From Brevibacillus brevis (GTDB lineage Bacteria; Bacillota; Bacilli; Brevibacillales; Brevibacillaceae), in assembly GCF_900637055.1 (NCBI RefSeq), contig NZ_LR134338.1, positions 1,932,001-1,996,000 on the forward strand: a stretch of DNA of 64,000 nucleotides. Reading direction: 5' to 3'. A model generated the notes under the pieces. That model worked only from the letters and a program-made list of their open reading frames with translations, was not told where the DNA came from and made no database searches. Made by a program: the position numbers and the translations under genes. Shown piece by piece: positions 40,292-52,100 of this stretch (positions within the stretch are counted from its first letter, which is position 1; every line of letters begins with the position of its first letter).

Positions 40292-41131
40292 ATGTTTATT
40301 TACCCACGAACTGGGGAAGCTCTGCCCTTTGGCATAGTAGGAGAACGAAAGGCGGAGATTGGATTGCATGTGTTTCCACAGATCTCTACGAAAGAATTCG
40401 TTATAAAAGGGATAGATAGAGAGTTTCGTGCCAGTTTGTGCATGGGCTACTTTTCAGTTCCCGCAGATTTTTTAAAAATAGTAAAATTCCTGCACCCGAA
40501 AGAATTTGAGTACTATTTTCATCTGGAGTTTGAGCGGAGAGTAAAAAGCTACCTGACTGGGAGATATGTCGCCAAACGAGCCGTTTCGTTTCTGACCGGA
40601 GAAGACAGCTTAGACCGAATATGTATTGAACAGGGCATTCTTCATCACCCTGTCGTGAACCTACCGAATTCAACCCATCTCCAAGTGAGTATCACCCACT
40701 GTGATGATCTTGCAGCTGCCATTGCTTTTTCGGAGGAGCTGCCGATGGGGATTGATATAGAGAGAATTAGCGTTGATAGAAATAAAGTTCTAGAGACGCA
40801 AATGACTGTGAAAGAGAGCAACTTGTTTTCGTACTTGCCATATTCCTATGAAACGACCCTCACTCTTTTCTGGACAGTCAAGGAAGCGTTATCCAAAATT
40901 TTGAAGACAGGCTTAACAACTTCTTTTCATATCTATGAAATAAGCCAAGTGGAGGCAAGGGACGGGATTGTTTATAGCCTTTTTGAAAACTTTCCTCAAT
41001 ACCGGACGGCATCCTTTATCCTAGGTGACTTTGTGTGTTCAATCACCTACCCGAAAAAGACAGAGTGGAGTGTTGCTGTAGTAAAGGATGTACTTCAGGA
41101 AATAGAATACTCCATGATAAATCGCTTATGA
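40292..41131 (+). CDS. Sfp-type 4'-phosphopantetheinyl transferase
   Basis: 279 residues. GIDIERISVDRNKV and FWTVKEALSKILKTGL are the two signature motifs of Sfp-type transferases (GxDIE and W/F-x-x-KEAxxK). It attaches phosphopantetheine from CoA to the Ser of carrier domains, here those of the downstream megasynthases. First gene of the operon; the site before its ATG is poor (GGAG about 15 bases away), so a later in-frame start or low translation is possible. Followed by a terminator before the AT gene. Confidence 0.88.
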   Translation: MFIYPRTGEALPFGIVGERKAEIGLHVFPQISTKEFVIKGIDREFRASLCMGYFSVPADFLKIVKFLHPKEFEYYFHLEFERRVKSYLTGRYVAKRAVSFLTGEDSLDRICIEQGILHHPVVNLPNSTHLQVSITHCDDLAAAIAFSEELPMGIDIERISVDRNKVLETQMTVKESNLFSYLPYSYETTLTLFWTVKEALSKILKTGLTTSFHIYEISQVEARDGIVYSLFENFPQYRTASFILGDFVCSITYPKKTEWSVAVVKDVLQEIEYSMINRL

Positions 41132-41132
41132 A

Positions 41133-41178
41133 TTCCCCGCAAGCGGTCAATTGACCAGGCTGTGGGGAGTTTTCTTTA
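41133..41178 (+). terminator. Intrinsic terminator inside the PKS operon
   Basis: TCCCCGC...GTGGGGA stem with an inner perfect GGTCAATTGACC palindrome, followed by GTTTTCTTT. It lies between the transferase gene and the AT gene, where LoaP antitermination would be needed for read-through. Confidence 0.7.
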
Positions 41179-41214
41179 TAAAAACCTTTTATAAAAACAA
41201 GGGGTGCATCATAC

Positions 41215-44200
41215 ATGGAAAAGCCTGTTGTGTTTATGTTTTCTGGACAAGGGTCCCAGTACTATCAGATGGGGAAAGACCTTTTTGATCAGAATCCGGT
41301 ATTTCGCAAATGGATGCTTAGGTTAGATGAAAAGGTACATTCCCTGATCGGGGAGTCTGTCCTTGCCCAGTTATATGATGACACGAAGCGTCGAGACGAC
41401 ATATTTGATCGCACCCTTTATACGCATCCCGCCATTTTTATGGTGGAATATGCTCTGGCCCAGGTTCTCATGGAAAGCGGAATAAAGCCCGACTATTGTC
41501 TAGGGAGTAGTTTGGGGGAGTTTGCGGCGGCGGCTGTGTCTGGGGTCATGCCTGTGGAAGAATTGCTGCAACTCGTAGTTGAACAAGCCACCCTTTACGA
41601 AACGTATTGTCAGAAGGGAAGTATGCTTGCGATTCTCCACAATCCCGATTTGTATTATCAAGACCCGCTATTGCATCGAAATAGTGAGTTGGTAGCGGTG
41701 AATTTTCATTCGCATTTTGTCATTGCCGGGAGCAGTCATCAGCTACAACGTATAGAGGATTATGTGAAAGGCAAGGGGATTATTTGTCAACGACTACCCG
41801 TATCGTATGCTTTTCACTCCGCTTACATCGATCCGGCTGAACCACATTATCGAGAGGTATTGAAGCATAAATCATTTGGAATTCCCCAGATTCCCTTTGT
41901 ATCGGGTGTTCATGGTGAACTCATGAAGGAACTGCCAGCTGACTACTTTTGGCAAGTAGTAAGAAAACCGATGCAGCTTCCAAAAGCTGTCCAAGAGCTG
42001 GAGGAACACCAAAGCTACATCTATTTGGATTTGGGACCTGCAGGAAATTTAAGTAATTTTACAAAGCGAAATCTGCGGCAAGATTCTCAGTCAGAATGCC
42101 ACTCAATCATCACTCCTTTTAAAAAGGATGGCGAAAATGTAGAGCACATCAAGCAGCTATTTTCAAATAAAACAAGTAGAAAGGAAGGCAGAAAAATGAC
42201 CACATATGTTTTCCCAGGACAGGGCTCCCAAATAAAAGGAATGGGGGGCTCTCTTTTTGATGAGTTTCCAGAAATAACGGCCAAGGCTGATCAGATATTA
42301 GGTTATTCCATCAAAGAACTATGTCTGCATGATCCAGACAAACAGTTAAGTAAAACCCAGTTTACCCAGCCGGCTTTGTACGTGGTAAATGCGCTTAGCT
42401 ATCTGAAAAAAGTGAAGGAAACCGGGAAAAAACCTGACTATGTGGCGGGGCACAGCTTGGGTGAGTACAACGCACTTTTTGCATCAGGGGTGTTTGATTT
42501 TGAGACAGGGCTGCATTTGGTGAAAAAACGAGGAGAGTTGATGAGTCAGGCCGTCGGCGGGGGGATGGCGGCAGTGATCGGGTTTACTTTGGAGCAAGTG
42601 GAACGCGTATTACATGAAAATAATCTAACTGGCATCGATATTGCCAATCACAATTCTCCCTCCCAATTTGTGATTGCTGGTCGGAAAGAAGATATTGACC
42701 GTGCCAACCCTGTTTTTCAGGAAGCGGGGGTAAAAGTATACATACCGCTAAAGGTGAGCGGAGCATTCCATTCCCGTTACATGAGCGATGCGAAGCAACG
42801 CTTTGAGGACTATTTGAATCAGTTTGCGTTTTCCAGTATGAACATCCCTGTGATATCAAATGTTCACGCAAGACCCTATAAACAGAGCGATGTGAAACGA
42901 AATTTGGTTGAGCAAATTACTCACCCAGTAAAATGGAATGACAGTATTCGATATCTCCTGGCCTTGGGGGAAAACGAAATAGAAGAAGTAGGCCCTGGTA
43001 CTGTGCTGACCAAATTAGTTACTACAATCCGAAATGAAGCAGAGCCGCTGGTCATAGAAGAGGAAGAAGAGAAAGATAACCTGGAGCAAGAGCTATCGAA
43101 CAGCATGGAGCAGCCAAAAGGGATTACCGCTTTTTCACTGGGAAATCAGCAATTTAAACAGGACTACAAACTAAAATATCCCTACCTGGCAGGAGCGATG
43201 TACAAGGGAATTTCATCGGAAAAGCTGGTCATTAAAATGGGGAAAGCCGGGATGATGGGCTTTTTCGGAAGCGGTGGCTTACAGCTAGATAGAATCGAGC
43301 GTGCGATCCAACAGATTCAACATGAATTACAGCAAGGCGAGCCGTATGGGATGAATTTGTTGCATCATCCAAGTGACCCATCCATGGAAGAAAGAATCGT
43401 TGATCTGTATCTTGCCTATCAAGTGAGGGTGATGGAAGCGTCTGCGTTTATGGCGATTACCCCCGCGTTGATCATCTATCGGGCCAAGGGGTTGAAACGA
43501 GGGATGAACGGGCATGTAGAGGCGGCCAATAAAATTTTTGCCAAGGTATCACAGCCTGAGGTAGCGGAAGCTTTTTTAAGTCCCGCACCTGAGTACCTGA
43601 TAGAAAAATTGGTGCAAGAACATAAGCTTACGAGGGAAGAAGCGAGTCTGTTACGAGAAGTTCCGATGGCGGATGAGTTAACGGTGGAGTCCGATTCTGG
43701 AGGAAATACCGATCACGGTGTAGCTTCTGCTTTGATGCCAGCGATGATCAGGCTACGAGATAACATGATGCAAAAGTATGGATACCGTAAGCCGATCAGA
43801 ATCGGGGCAGCGGGCGGCATTGGAACTCCTGAGGCTGCTGCGGTCGCTTTCATGCTTGGGGCGGATTATATTGTCACAGGTTCGATTAACCAGTGTACAG
43901 TGGAGGCAGCGACCAGCGAGTCGGTGAAGGATTCGTTGCAGTTGGCCAATGTTCAAGACACCGAGTATGCCCCAGCGGGTGAAATGTTTGAAATGGGAGC
44001 CAAAATTCAGGTGTTGAAAAAGGGGTTATTCTTTCCAGCGAGAGCCAATAAATTACACGACCTCTATCGTCAATACAACTCGCTTGATGAAATCGATGAG
44101 AAAACCAAGCAGCAGCTTCAGGAAAAGTATTTTAAACGCAGCTTTGAAGAGATATATGAACAGATGAAAGCCACTTGCCCGCCTCAGGAACTGAAAAGAG

Positions 44201-44472
44201 CGGAACGAACGCCCAAATACAAGATGGCATTGCTTTTCAAATGGTATTTTAACCGTTGTTTTGACTGGGCTTTAGATGGAGCCGAAAGCTATAAAGTGGA
44301 TTATCAGATTTACTGCGGTCCTGCGTTAGGTTCTTTTAATCAATGGGTGAAGGGAACGGCTGTTGAAAATTGGAGAGACCGCCATGTTGATCAAATCGGT
44401 GAAATGCTGGTCAAGGAGACGGCCAACCTTTTGAATCAGCGTATCCACGCCTTAACAGGTTCAAGCAAGTAA
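41215..44472 (+). CDS. Discrete trans-acting AT-AT-ER protein of the trans-AT PKS
   Basis: 1085 residues, three domains. AT1 (about 1-300): [12 protein letters not shown], nucleophile in GSSLGE (Ser99), [12 protein letters not shown]2 (about 325-620): [18 protein letters not shown] (Ser414), [10 protein letters not shown] (about 655-1080): PfaD/2-nitropropane dioxygenase-like flavin domain with [30 protein letters not shown]2 has the standard malonyl-AT motifs and is the likely loader; AT1 has Ser in place of His before the nucleophile and may act as a proofreading acyl hydrolase, as in tandem AT proteins elsewhere. ER would reduce enoyl intermediates in trans. Layout resembles PksE. Confidence 0.9.
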   Translation: MEKPVVFMFSGQGSQYYQMGKDLFDQNPVFRKWMLRLDEKVHSLIGESVLAQLYDDTKRRDDIFDRTLYTHPAIFMVEYALAQVLMESGIKPDYCLGSSLGEFAAAAVSGVMPVEELLQLVVEQATLYETYCQKGSMLAILHNPDLYYQDPLLHRNSELVAVNFHSHFVIAGSSHQLQRIEDYVKGKGIICQRLPVSYAFHSAYIDPAEPHYREVLKHKSFGIPQIPFVSGVHGELMKELPADYFWQVVRKPMQLPKAVQELEEHQSYIYLDLGPAGNLSNFTKRNLRQDSQSECHSIITPFKKDGENVEHIKQLFSNKTSRKEGRKMTTYVFPGQGSQIKGMGGSLFDEFPEITAKADQILGYSIKELCLHDPDKQLSKTQFTQPALYVVNALSYLKKVKETGKKPDYVAGHSLGEYNALFASGVFDFETGLHLVKKRGELMSQAVGGGMAAVIGFTLEQVERVLHENNLTGIDIANHNSPSQFVIAGRKEDIDRANPVFQEAGVKVYIPLKVSGAFHSRYMSDAKQRFEDYLNQFAFSSMNIPVISNVHARPYKQSDVKRNLVEQITHPVKWNDSIRYLLALGENEIEEVGPGTVLTKLVTTIRNEAEPLVIEEEEEKDNLEQELSNSMEQPKGITAFSLGNQQFKQDYKLKYPYLAGAMYKGISSEKLVIKMGKAGMMGFFGSGGLQLDRIERAIQQIQHELQQGEPYGMNLLHHPSDPSMEERIVDLYLAYQVRVMEASAFMAITPALIIYRAKGLKRGMNGHVEAANKIFAKVSQPEVAEAFLSPAPEYLIEKLVQEHKLTREEASLLREVPMADELTVESDSGGNTDHGVASALMPAMIRLRDNMMQKYGYRKPIRIGAAGGIGTPEAAAVAFMLGADYIVTGSINQCTVEAATSESVKDSLQLANVQDTEYAPAGEMFEMGAKIQVLKKGLFFPARANKLHDLYRQYNSLDEIDEKTKQQLQEKYFKRSFEEIYEQMKATCPPQELKRAERTPKYKMALLFKWYFNRCFDWALDGAESYKVDYQIYCGPALGSFNQWVKGTAVENWRDRHVDQIGEMLVKETANLLNQRIHALTGSSK

Positions 44473-44509
44473 AAAGGAATGACTCTCAAATAAGAAAGGA
44501 ACTGCGAAA

Positions 44510-45310
44510 ATGAATTTGGAACTAGTAGAATACCATCCTGAAGGCGTTTCTAGCGAAGCGCCTCTTCTTTTTGTGCATGGAGCATGTCATGGAGCATGGT
44601 GTTGGGAAAAAAACTTCCTTCCTTATTTTGCGGATAAAGGTTTTTCTTCCTATGCGCTGAGTCTTCGTGGTCACGGTGAAAGTGACGGCTTTGAAAATCT
44701 TCATTCCTACACACTACAGGATTACATGGATGATGTTCTTGAAGTGATCGGGCGTCTAAGAAACAAGCCAGTGCTGATCGGACACTCCATGGGCGGAGGC
44801 ATAGTGCAGAGGATCTTGCACCAGCATCCAGATATAATCTCGGGTATCGTTCTCGTTGCCTCGATTCCTCCGCATGGGGGGATGCGAGACTTGCTTCGAT
44901 TGATGTTCAGAAATTTTAAAGAAGCTATGCAATTGTTTACATATAACGAAAAAAGAGATGCTTCACTGCTTGCCAATGTCTTTTTTTCCAAGGAGCTGCC
45001 GATTGAAAAAAAGGACGAGTGGGTGAAGCTCTTGCAGCCTGAATCACTAAAAGCAAGAACCGAGATGAATGGAAAAATTGTTCCCAAAACCATCAGTGCA
45101 AAAGCTCCGATGCTGGTTCTTGGCTCCAAACAAGATCGGATGATTTCTGAGAAAACAACGCGCCGAATTGGCAAAACATACGGAATCGAACCTGTTTTGT
45201 TCCCAAATATCAGTCATGATATGATGCTTGATCCTGAATGGGAAGCCGTTGCTGGTCACATCTTGGCTTTTTTAAACGAATCGATATCGAATGGCGGAGG
45301 TAGGGAATAA
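44510..45310 (+). CDS. Alpha/beta hydrolase
   Basis: 266 residues. Oxyanion region FVHGACHGAWCWEKNF, nucleophile motif GHSMGGG (Ser near 93), and a late SHDMMLDPEW with the catalytic His. It lies inside the PKS operon, between the AT protein and the methyltransferase gene. It could release or trim the product or act as an editing thioesterase; not decided by sequence. AGAAAGGA precedes the ATG. Confidence 0.85.
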   Translation: MNLELVEYHPEGVSSEAPLLFVHGACHGAWCWEKNFLPYFADKGFSSYALSLRGHGESDGFENLHSYTLQDYMDDVLEVIGRLRNKPVLIGHSMGGGIVQRILHQHPDIISGIVLVASIPPHGGMRDLLRLMFRNFKEAMQLFTYNEKRDASLLANVFFSKELPIEKKDEWVKLLQPESLKARTEMNGKIVPKTISAKAPMLVLGSKQDRMISEKTTRRIGKTYGIEPVLFPNISHDMMLDPEWEAVAGHILAFLNESISNGGGRE

Positions 45311-45311
45311 C

Positions 45312-46127
45312 ATGGAAGGTTCTTATCAAATCGCAAACATTGCAACGAATGTTGAGGTAGAAATAGAACGTTTGAAATCTCAGGTGGAGTTGTTTTGGGG
45401 GAAAGAGCTTAAGCATTATATCGAGTTTGGTCTGACAGATGGGATGTCGGTCATAGAGCTAGGCTCGGGGCCAGGCTTCGTGATGGAAAAGGTCATGCAG
45501 GAGTTTCCAAATGGCAGAGTGACGGGATTGGAGATTGACCCTCTTCTCGTGGATTATTCCAAAAACTATTTGACACAAAAGCAATCTGATCGATTTGAGA
45601 TCGTCGAGGGATCGATTATGGAAACCGGCTTACCTAGCGATTCCTATGATTTTGCCATTACTCGTCTCGTATTGGAGCATTTACCCGACCCAGTCGGTGC
45701 AGTTCGTGAAGTAGCGAGGTTATTAAAACCAGGTGGCAAAGCGGTATTTATCGACAATGATTTCGAGATGCACATCATGACCACCCCACATGTACCAGAA
45801 TTACGAGAGCTGTATGATGCCTACTGTGCGGCACGCTATGCGGAAGGCGGCAACCCGAAAATCGGTCGTGAACTGCCAACGGTCCTCAAGCAAGGTGGAC
45901 TTGGAAAAATAGATTTCGAAGTCATTTGCGCTCATAGCGAGCTTCTCGGGTACGAAATGTTTCTAAAGTCGGAGGGTGTAGGCATACCAGTGCAGTTGGT
46001 GCGTGACGGTTATTTATCCAGCAAAGCGTTGGGCAAGCTATCAGTTGCATGGCGAAACATGCTGAATACGGAAGGTCATTCTATTCTCAGACAGCTATAC
46101 ATGGCTGTTGGTGAGAAATTGGTGTAG
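45312..46127 (+). CDS. SAM-dependent methyltransferase
   Basis: 271 residues from ATG 45312 (MEGSYQIANIATN), behind GGAGGTAGGG that overlaps the end of the hydrolase gene. Motif I is VIELGSGPGFVMEKV, followed by VTGLEIDPLLVDYSK and the later FAITRLVLEHLPDPVGAVREVARLLKPGGKAVFID. Class I fold, methyltransferase 11/25-like. A free-standing enzyme in the operon; it probably O-methylates the polyketide or a starter unit, since C-methylation domains are built into the megasynthases. Confidence 0.85.
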   Translation: MEGSYQIANIATNVEVEIERLKSQVELFWGKELKHYIEFGLTDGMSVIELGSGPGFVMEKVMQEFPNGRVTGLEIDPLLVDYSKNYLTQKQSDRFEIVEGSIMETGLPSDSYDFAITRLVLEHLPDPVGAVREVARLLKPGGKAVFIDNDFEMHIMTTPHVPELRELYDAYCAARYAEGGNPKIGRELPTVLKQGGLGKIDFEVICAHSELLGYEMFLKSEGVGIPVQLVRDGYLSSKALGKLSVAWRNMLNTEGHSILRQLYMAVGEKLV

Positions 46128-46147
46128 AAGAAAGGGGGGAGTCGAGT

Positions 46148-49100
46148 ATGAAGGTACTTTTTCATTCATTTCATGATATAGAAACCGTAGTGAAAGAAGT
46201 AATGACCGACTTATTAAAAGATACGACGAATCCCTTGGATTTCGATAAAAGCTTTGTGGAATTAGGTATCAGTTCGGTATTGTCAGTCGAAATGGTAGAG
46301 ATGATTAACGGGAAGCTAGGCATTGACTTAGGGATTGAGGTCGTTTTTGATCATGAGAATACCAAGCAACTAGCCACGCACATTTTCGAAAAATATCAGC
46401 CAGCAAGTGGGAATGAAACGCTACAGGAAATCGCTTCTCCAACAACAGATCGTACCCAGGCTGGGAACGGTTCACCAGCGATTGCGAGCAAGATAGGTAC
46501 AATCATTGCTCAGCTATTGGATACACCTGTGGAAACCTTGAGTTTCGATAAAAGCTTCATAGAGCTGGGCATTAATTCTGTGTTGGCGGTCGAATTAATA
46601 GAAGCGGTCAATGCTGACTTGGAGATTAATCTTGGCGTAGAAGTTATTTTTGATTATCCAGAGGTGGGTGAGCTGGCTGAATATATCTCTCTGCAATTTG
46701 CAACAGAGATGGCAGCAGATGATAGCCAAATCCCGCCTACTGTTATTCGCCACTCGGATATCGCGATCATTGGAATAGCAGGCAGATTTGCTGGCTCGGA
46801 TTCAGTGGAAGAGTTTTGGGAGCATCTTGCGTCTGGCGACAGTTGTATCGAGGCAATAACGCGCAGTGGTTGGGAAGCGAAACAATATTACGGCGGTCTT
46901 CTCAAGGACATTGATCAATTTGATGCATCCTTTTTCAATATTTCGCCTGATGAAGCAAAAAATATGGACCCTCAACAAAGGTTATTCCTGCAAGAATCCT
47001 ATAAAGCTTTTGAAGATAGCGGATACTCTGTTGAACAGTTATCGGGGAGAAAAGTAGGTGTGTTTGTCGGGGGACGCCAATCAGACTACAAAGAGAAATC
47101 CGTGTTGGCCGAAGGTATCTCTTCACAAACGATGCTAGGCAATGAAATGTCGATGTTAGGGGCAAGGCTCTCCTATTTTTTAAATCTCAAGGGACCCAGT
47201 CTTGCTGTAGATACAGCTTGTTCTTCTGCTTTGGTAGCCATTCATTTAGCCTGCGACAGTCTTCGCAGGGGAGAAACCGAAATGGCTCTTGCAGGCGGAG
47301 TGGCGATTCACAGCTCTCCCGAATTTTTTGTGATGTCCTCGAAAATGGGCGTGGTCTCACCCGATGGAACATGCAACGCCTTTGACAATGATGCAAATGG
47401 CATGGTGTTTGGAGAAGGCGTTGGAGCAGTCGTACTGAAGCCAGTTGTGCAAGCGATGGAAGATGGCGACCATATTTATGCGGTCATCAAGGGCTCGACC
47501 ATGAATCAGACGGGAAAATCAAACGGGATTACCGCACCGAGCATGCTTGCCCAAAAAGAATTGATTATCGATGCTTATCAAAATGCAGGGGTTGATCCGG
47601 AGACGATCAGCTATATCGAAACGCACGGGACAGGAACACAGCTGGGTGACCCTATTGAAGTGAAGGCATTGATGGAAGCATTTCGTTCGTTTACGGATAA
47701 AACACAATTTTGCGCGATTGGCACACATAAGCCCAATATCGGTCATACCACGATGACATCGGGACTGGCGAGTCTGTTTAAAGTTGTCATGGCGATGAAA
47801 TATAAAAAGATCGCTCCGACGATCAGCGTCAAGGAAGTCAATAAGCATATCAAATTGAACGCAAGTCCCTTTTTCATCAATACCGAGCTCATCGAATGGA
47901 ATACCAGTGATGCCACTCCGCGAAGAGCGGGTGTGAGCGCTTTAGGATCGAACGGAACCAATTGTCATTTGATTATGGAAGAAGCGCCGATGGTACAACC
48001 GAAACCAAGCAATCAGCAAGCAGGAGCTTACTACTTGTTCCCGTTTTCAGCCAAGAGCGAGTCAGCTCTCACGCAAAAAATGGATGAAATGTCTCAATGG
48101 TTAGAAAAAGAAGCGGGACGTTTTCACGAACAAGATATTTCCTATACCTTGTTCACAGGGAGAAGTCATTTCTCGCACCGTTGCATATTTATTGCCAAGG
48201 ACGCAGATGAATTACGGCAAAAAATCGCGGAAGTCAAAGAAACGGGTACAGCTGCTGATTATTTTGTCCAGTATGAAACGGATTCCGTAAGACTAGACAA
48301 GAGCTTGAAAGAGTTTGGAGAAAAATTAATGGCAGAGGTAGCAGAGAACCGTTCGCTACCCACTCATATGAGTAAAGAGAAGCTGTCAACGCTTGCCGAT
48401 TTATTTGTAAAAGGCTACAAGCTGGATTGGCGTTCCTTCTATAAAAACGGCAGATACACCCGGGTGCCTTTGCCAGCCTATCCATTTGGAGGGGAACGCT
48501 ATTGGCTGCCCAAAACCAAGAGACAGGATCGTTTGCCCAATACTCACCCCGAATTGTGGAAGGAGATGGACGAGCTTCTTTGCAAGCTGTTATGGGGGCA
48601 AATGCAGTCCATCGGTTGGTTTACGGACAAGAGTGTGAATGTCGCCGACCTCAAGGCAAAAACAGGCTTCCATCACCGCTATGAAAAATGGATGGAAGAA
48701 AGTATGGCGATGTTCACTCGTCATGGTTATCTCGTTGGCTATGATGGAGAGCAATGCCTGGTGGTCGATCCGACTTTGATCGAGGTAGAAGCTGTATGGG
48801 AAGAATGGGATCGACGTAAGGTGGCATGGCGAGAAGATGCCAATCTGGAAGCGCGGATCAGATTGCTGGAAGCTACGATGAAATCTCTGCCGCACATTGT
48901 AACAGGCAAGCGACTTGCTACGGATGTCATGTTTCCAGGCTCTTCAATGGAATTGGTGCAACATATTTATAAAAATAACCCGGTGGCAGACCATTACAAT
49001 GAAGTGCTAGCGGAAACAGTCGCAACCTATGTGGAAGAACGCTTGAAAAAAGATCCTTCTGCAAAAATTCGCATCATAGAGATTGGTGCGGGGACGGGCG

Positions 49101-52100
49101 GAACGAGCACGTTTGTCTTTGAAAAGCTGAAGCCTTACCAGGAGCTTATTGAAGAATATTGCTATACCGACATCTCCAAAGCATTTTTGATGTTCGCACA
49201 AAAAGAATATGGACCGCACTTTCCGTATCTGACCTATCAGATTTTTAATGTGGAAGCGCCTTTTGCTGAGCAAGGAGTTCGAGCGGGCTATTACGATTTG
49301 GTGATTGCGGCTAACGTGTTGCATGCCACCAAAGATATTCGCAAAACTTTGCGCCATACCAAAGCTGTTTTGCGAGAAAACGGTTTGGTTCTTTTAAATG
49401 AGATTAGCAGTAATTCCTTGTTCCTACATCTGACCTTTGGTCTGTTGGAGGGCTGGTGGCTGTCTGAAGATACGGACGTACGTATTCCTGGTTCTCCTGC
49501 CTTAACTCCGACAAGCTGGCAAACGGTGCTGGAGAATGAAGGATTTCACACGATCTCTTTTCCAGCTCGGGAAGCTCATGATTTGGGACAACAGATTGTC
49601 ATTGGAAAAAGCGATGGCGTCCTTCACTCTGATGTGCGTGTCGGTACGACTGTATCGCCTATCGCGCGAGAGACTGTACAGCAGGGAAAAGCAGAAGGGA
49701 AAGTCTCTTCGCAGCCAGCACCCCAAAACATTCCAAGCCAATCTGTGGTGACCGAGCAGAAGGTGACGGATTATGTGAAGGATATGATTATTGAAAAGCT
49801 GGTCACCGCATTGGAAGTCGATGTCGATTCGATCGATGTGGATGACGCATTCAGAGACTATGGATTGGATTCCATTCTTGGCGTTAGATTGGTTCAAGAG
49901 ATCAATCAAGCATTGACGATTGAAATAGAGACGACGATTCTTTTTGATTATAGTACGGTAAATCAACTTACAAGCTATATTTTGTCTGCGTACAAAGAAG
50001 TCATTGTTCAAGCACTAGGGCAGGAGAGCAGTCTATCCGAGCAGCGTGAAGATTCCGTCTCTGCGATTCAGAGCGAGCCATTCATTCAAGCAGCTCCTGT
50101 GCTTTCAGAGGAAAAAGTAAGCGTGTCAGAAAAAGCTTCGTTCCTCACTGAACCCATTGCGATTATTGGAATGAGCGGTACGTTTGCCTCATCTGACAAC
50201 GCTGACGATTTATGGGATCACTTAGTAAACGGTTCGGATTTGCTTACGAAAGTGACTCGCTGGGATTTATCAGCGTACGGCCTGGACGATGCAGAGGGCT
50301 ATCAATACGGCGGGCTTGTAGAAAATATTGACTTGTTTGATCCGCTTTTTTTCAACATCTCCGGTCTGGAAGCTGACTATATGGACCCGCAGCAACGCTT
50401 CTTTTTGGAGGAATCCTGGAAGGCGTTGGAGGATGCTGGCTATGCGGGTCAAGGCGTGCAAGGAATCCAATGCGGCGTCTACGCAGGATGCGCCAAAGGT
50501 GATTACGATCGTCTCGTGGGAGAGAATCCTCCTGCCCAAGCCTTCTGGGGAAATATGGAGTCCATTGTTCCTGCTCGGGTTGCTTATCATCTGGACTTGC
50601 AGGGGCCTGCCGTCACGATTGATACTGCTTGCTCCAGTTCCTTGGTGGCGATTCATATGGCGTGCCAAGCCTTGCGGACAGGCGAGGTCGATATGGCATT
50701 GGCAGGTGGGGTCTTCATTCAATCTACGCCGGGATTCTATTTGCATGCCAAGCGAGCAGGTATGCTGTCACCGACAGGACGCTGCCATACGTTTGATGAG
50801 CGTGCAGATGGCTTTGCGACGGGGGAAGGCGCTGGTGTCGTTGTATTGAAACGTCTCTCGGAAGCGATCGCTTGCGGAGACCATATTTATGGTGTCATTC
50901 GAGGCTCGGGAATCAATCAGGATGGGACGACGAATGGGATTACTGCGCCGAGTGCGAAATCTCAGGAGCGTTTGGAACGCCATGTCTACGATACATTCGA
51001 CATCAATCCTGAGCAAATTACGATGGTCGAGGCTCACGGAACAGGGACCAAGCTGGGAGATCCGATTGAGTATCAAGCGCTGACTCGCGCTTTTCGAGCC
51101 TATACGGATAAAAAAGAATTTTGTGCGATTGGATCGATCAAAACGAATATAGGTCATACCCAGATCGCAGCAGGCGTTGCAGGGGTCATCAAAATCCTTT
51201 TGTCATTAAAACACAAACAAATAGCGCCATCCCTGCATTTTGAAGAAGGGAACGCCAACATTACGTTTGAAGGCAGCCCCTTTTATGTCAATACAAGCCT
51301 GAAGGAATGGTCAGTGGAGCCGCAAGCCAAACGTTGCGCTGCGATCAGTTCCTTTGGAGCCAGCGGTACAAATGCGCATATGGTAATCGAAGAGGCGCCT
51401 CAGGTTGAGCGGAGTCATGCGAAAAAGCCGGGCTATTTGCTTGTGCTGTCGGCGCGTACTTTTGAACAGTTGCGTCAACAGGTTGCCCAATTGCTGTCGT
51501 TTTGTGAAAAAGCACCGGAGACGGATTGTGGAAATATCAGCTATACGCTGTTAGTAGGCAGAAAGCATTTCCATCACCGCTTCTCTTGCATTGTTCAACA
51601 TACAGCCGAGCTTGTCCAGCTTTTGAAAAAGTGGCTGGAAACAGGAAAAGCATCTCAGGCTTTTGTTTCCGAGTTACATGAAAAAGATCATCGTGAACAA
51701 ACCGCATTGAAACGTTACGGAAATCAAAGCATCGAGAATCTGCATGCAACGAGTCAGGCGAACGAATATTTGGAACAGCTGTCTGTAATCGCGGAATTGT
51801 TTGTGCAGGGATATGGATTGGATTACGACAAGCTGTTTGCAAACGATCAGTATTCTCGTATTTCACTTCCCACGTATCCTTTTGCCAAGGAACGCCATTG
51901 GGTACTTGATAGTGAAACAAAAGCAAATGCAAGGGTAGCGGCAAAAAACACCACAACGTCCGTGATCCATCCGATGTTACATCAGAACACTTCTACTTTC
52001 TCCGAGCAACGGTTTAGCTCCACCTTCACGGGAGAAGAGTTTTTCTTGGCGGATCACGTAGTCAAAGGGCAGCGGGTGTTACCGGGAGTTGCCTATCTTG

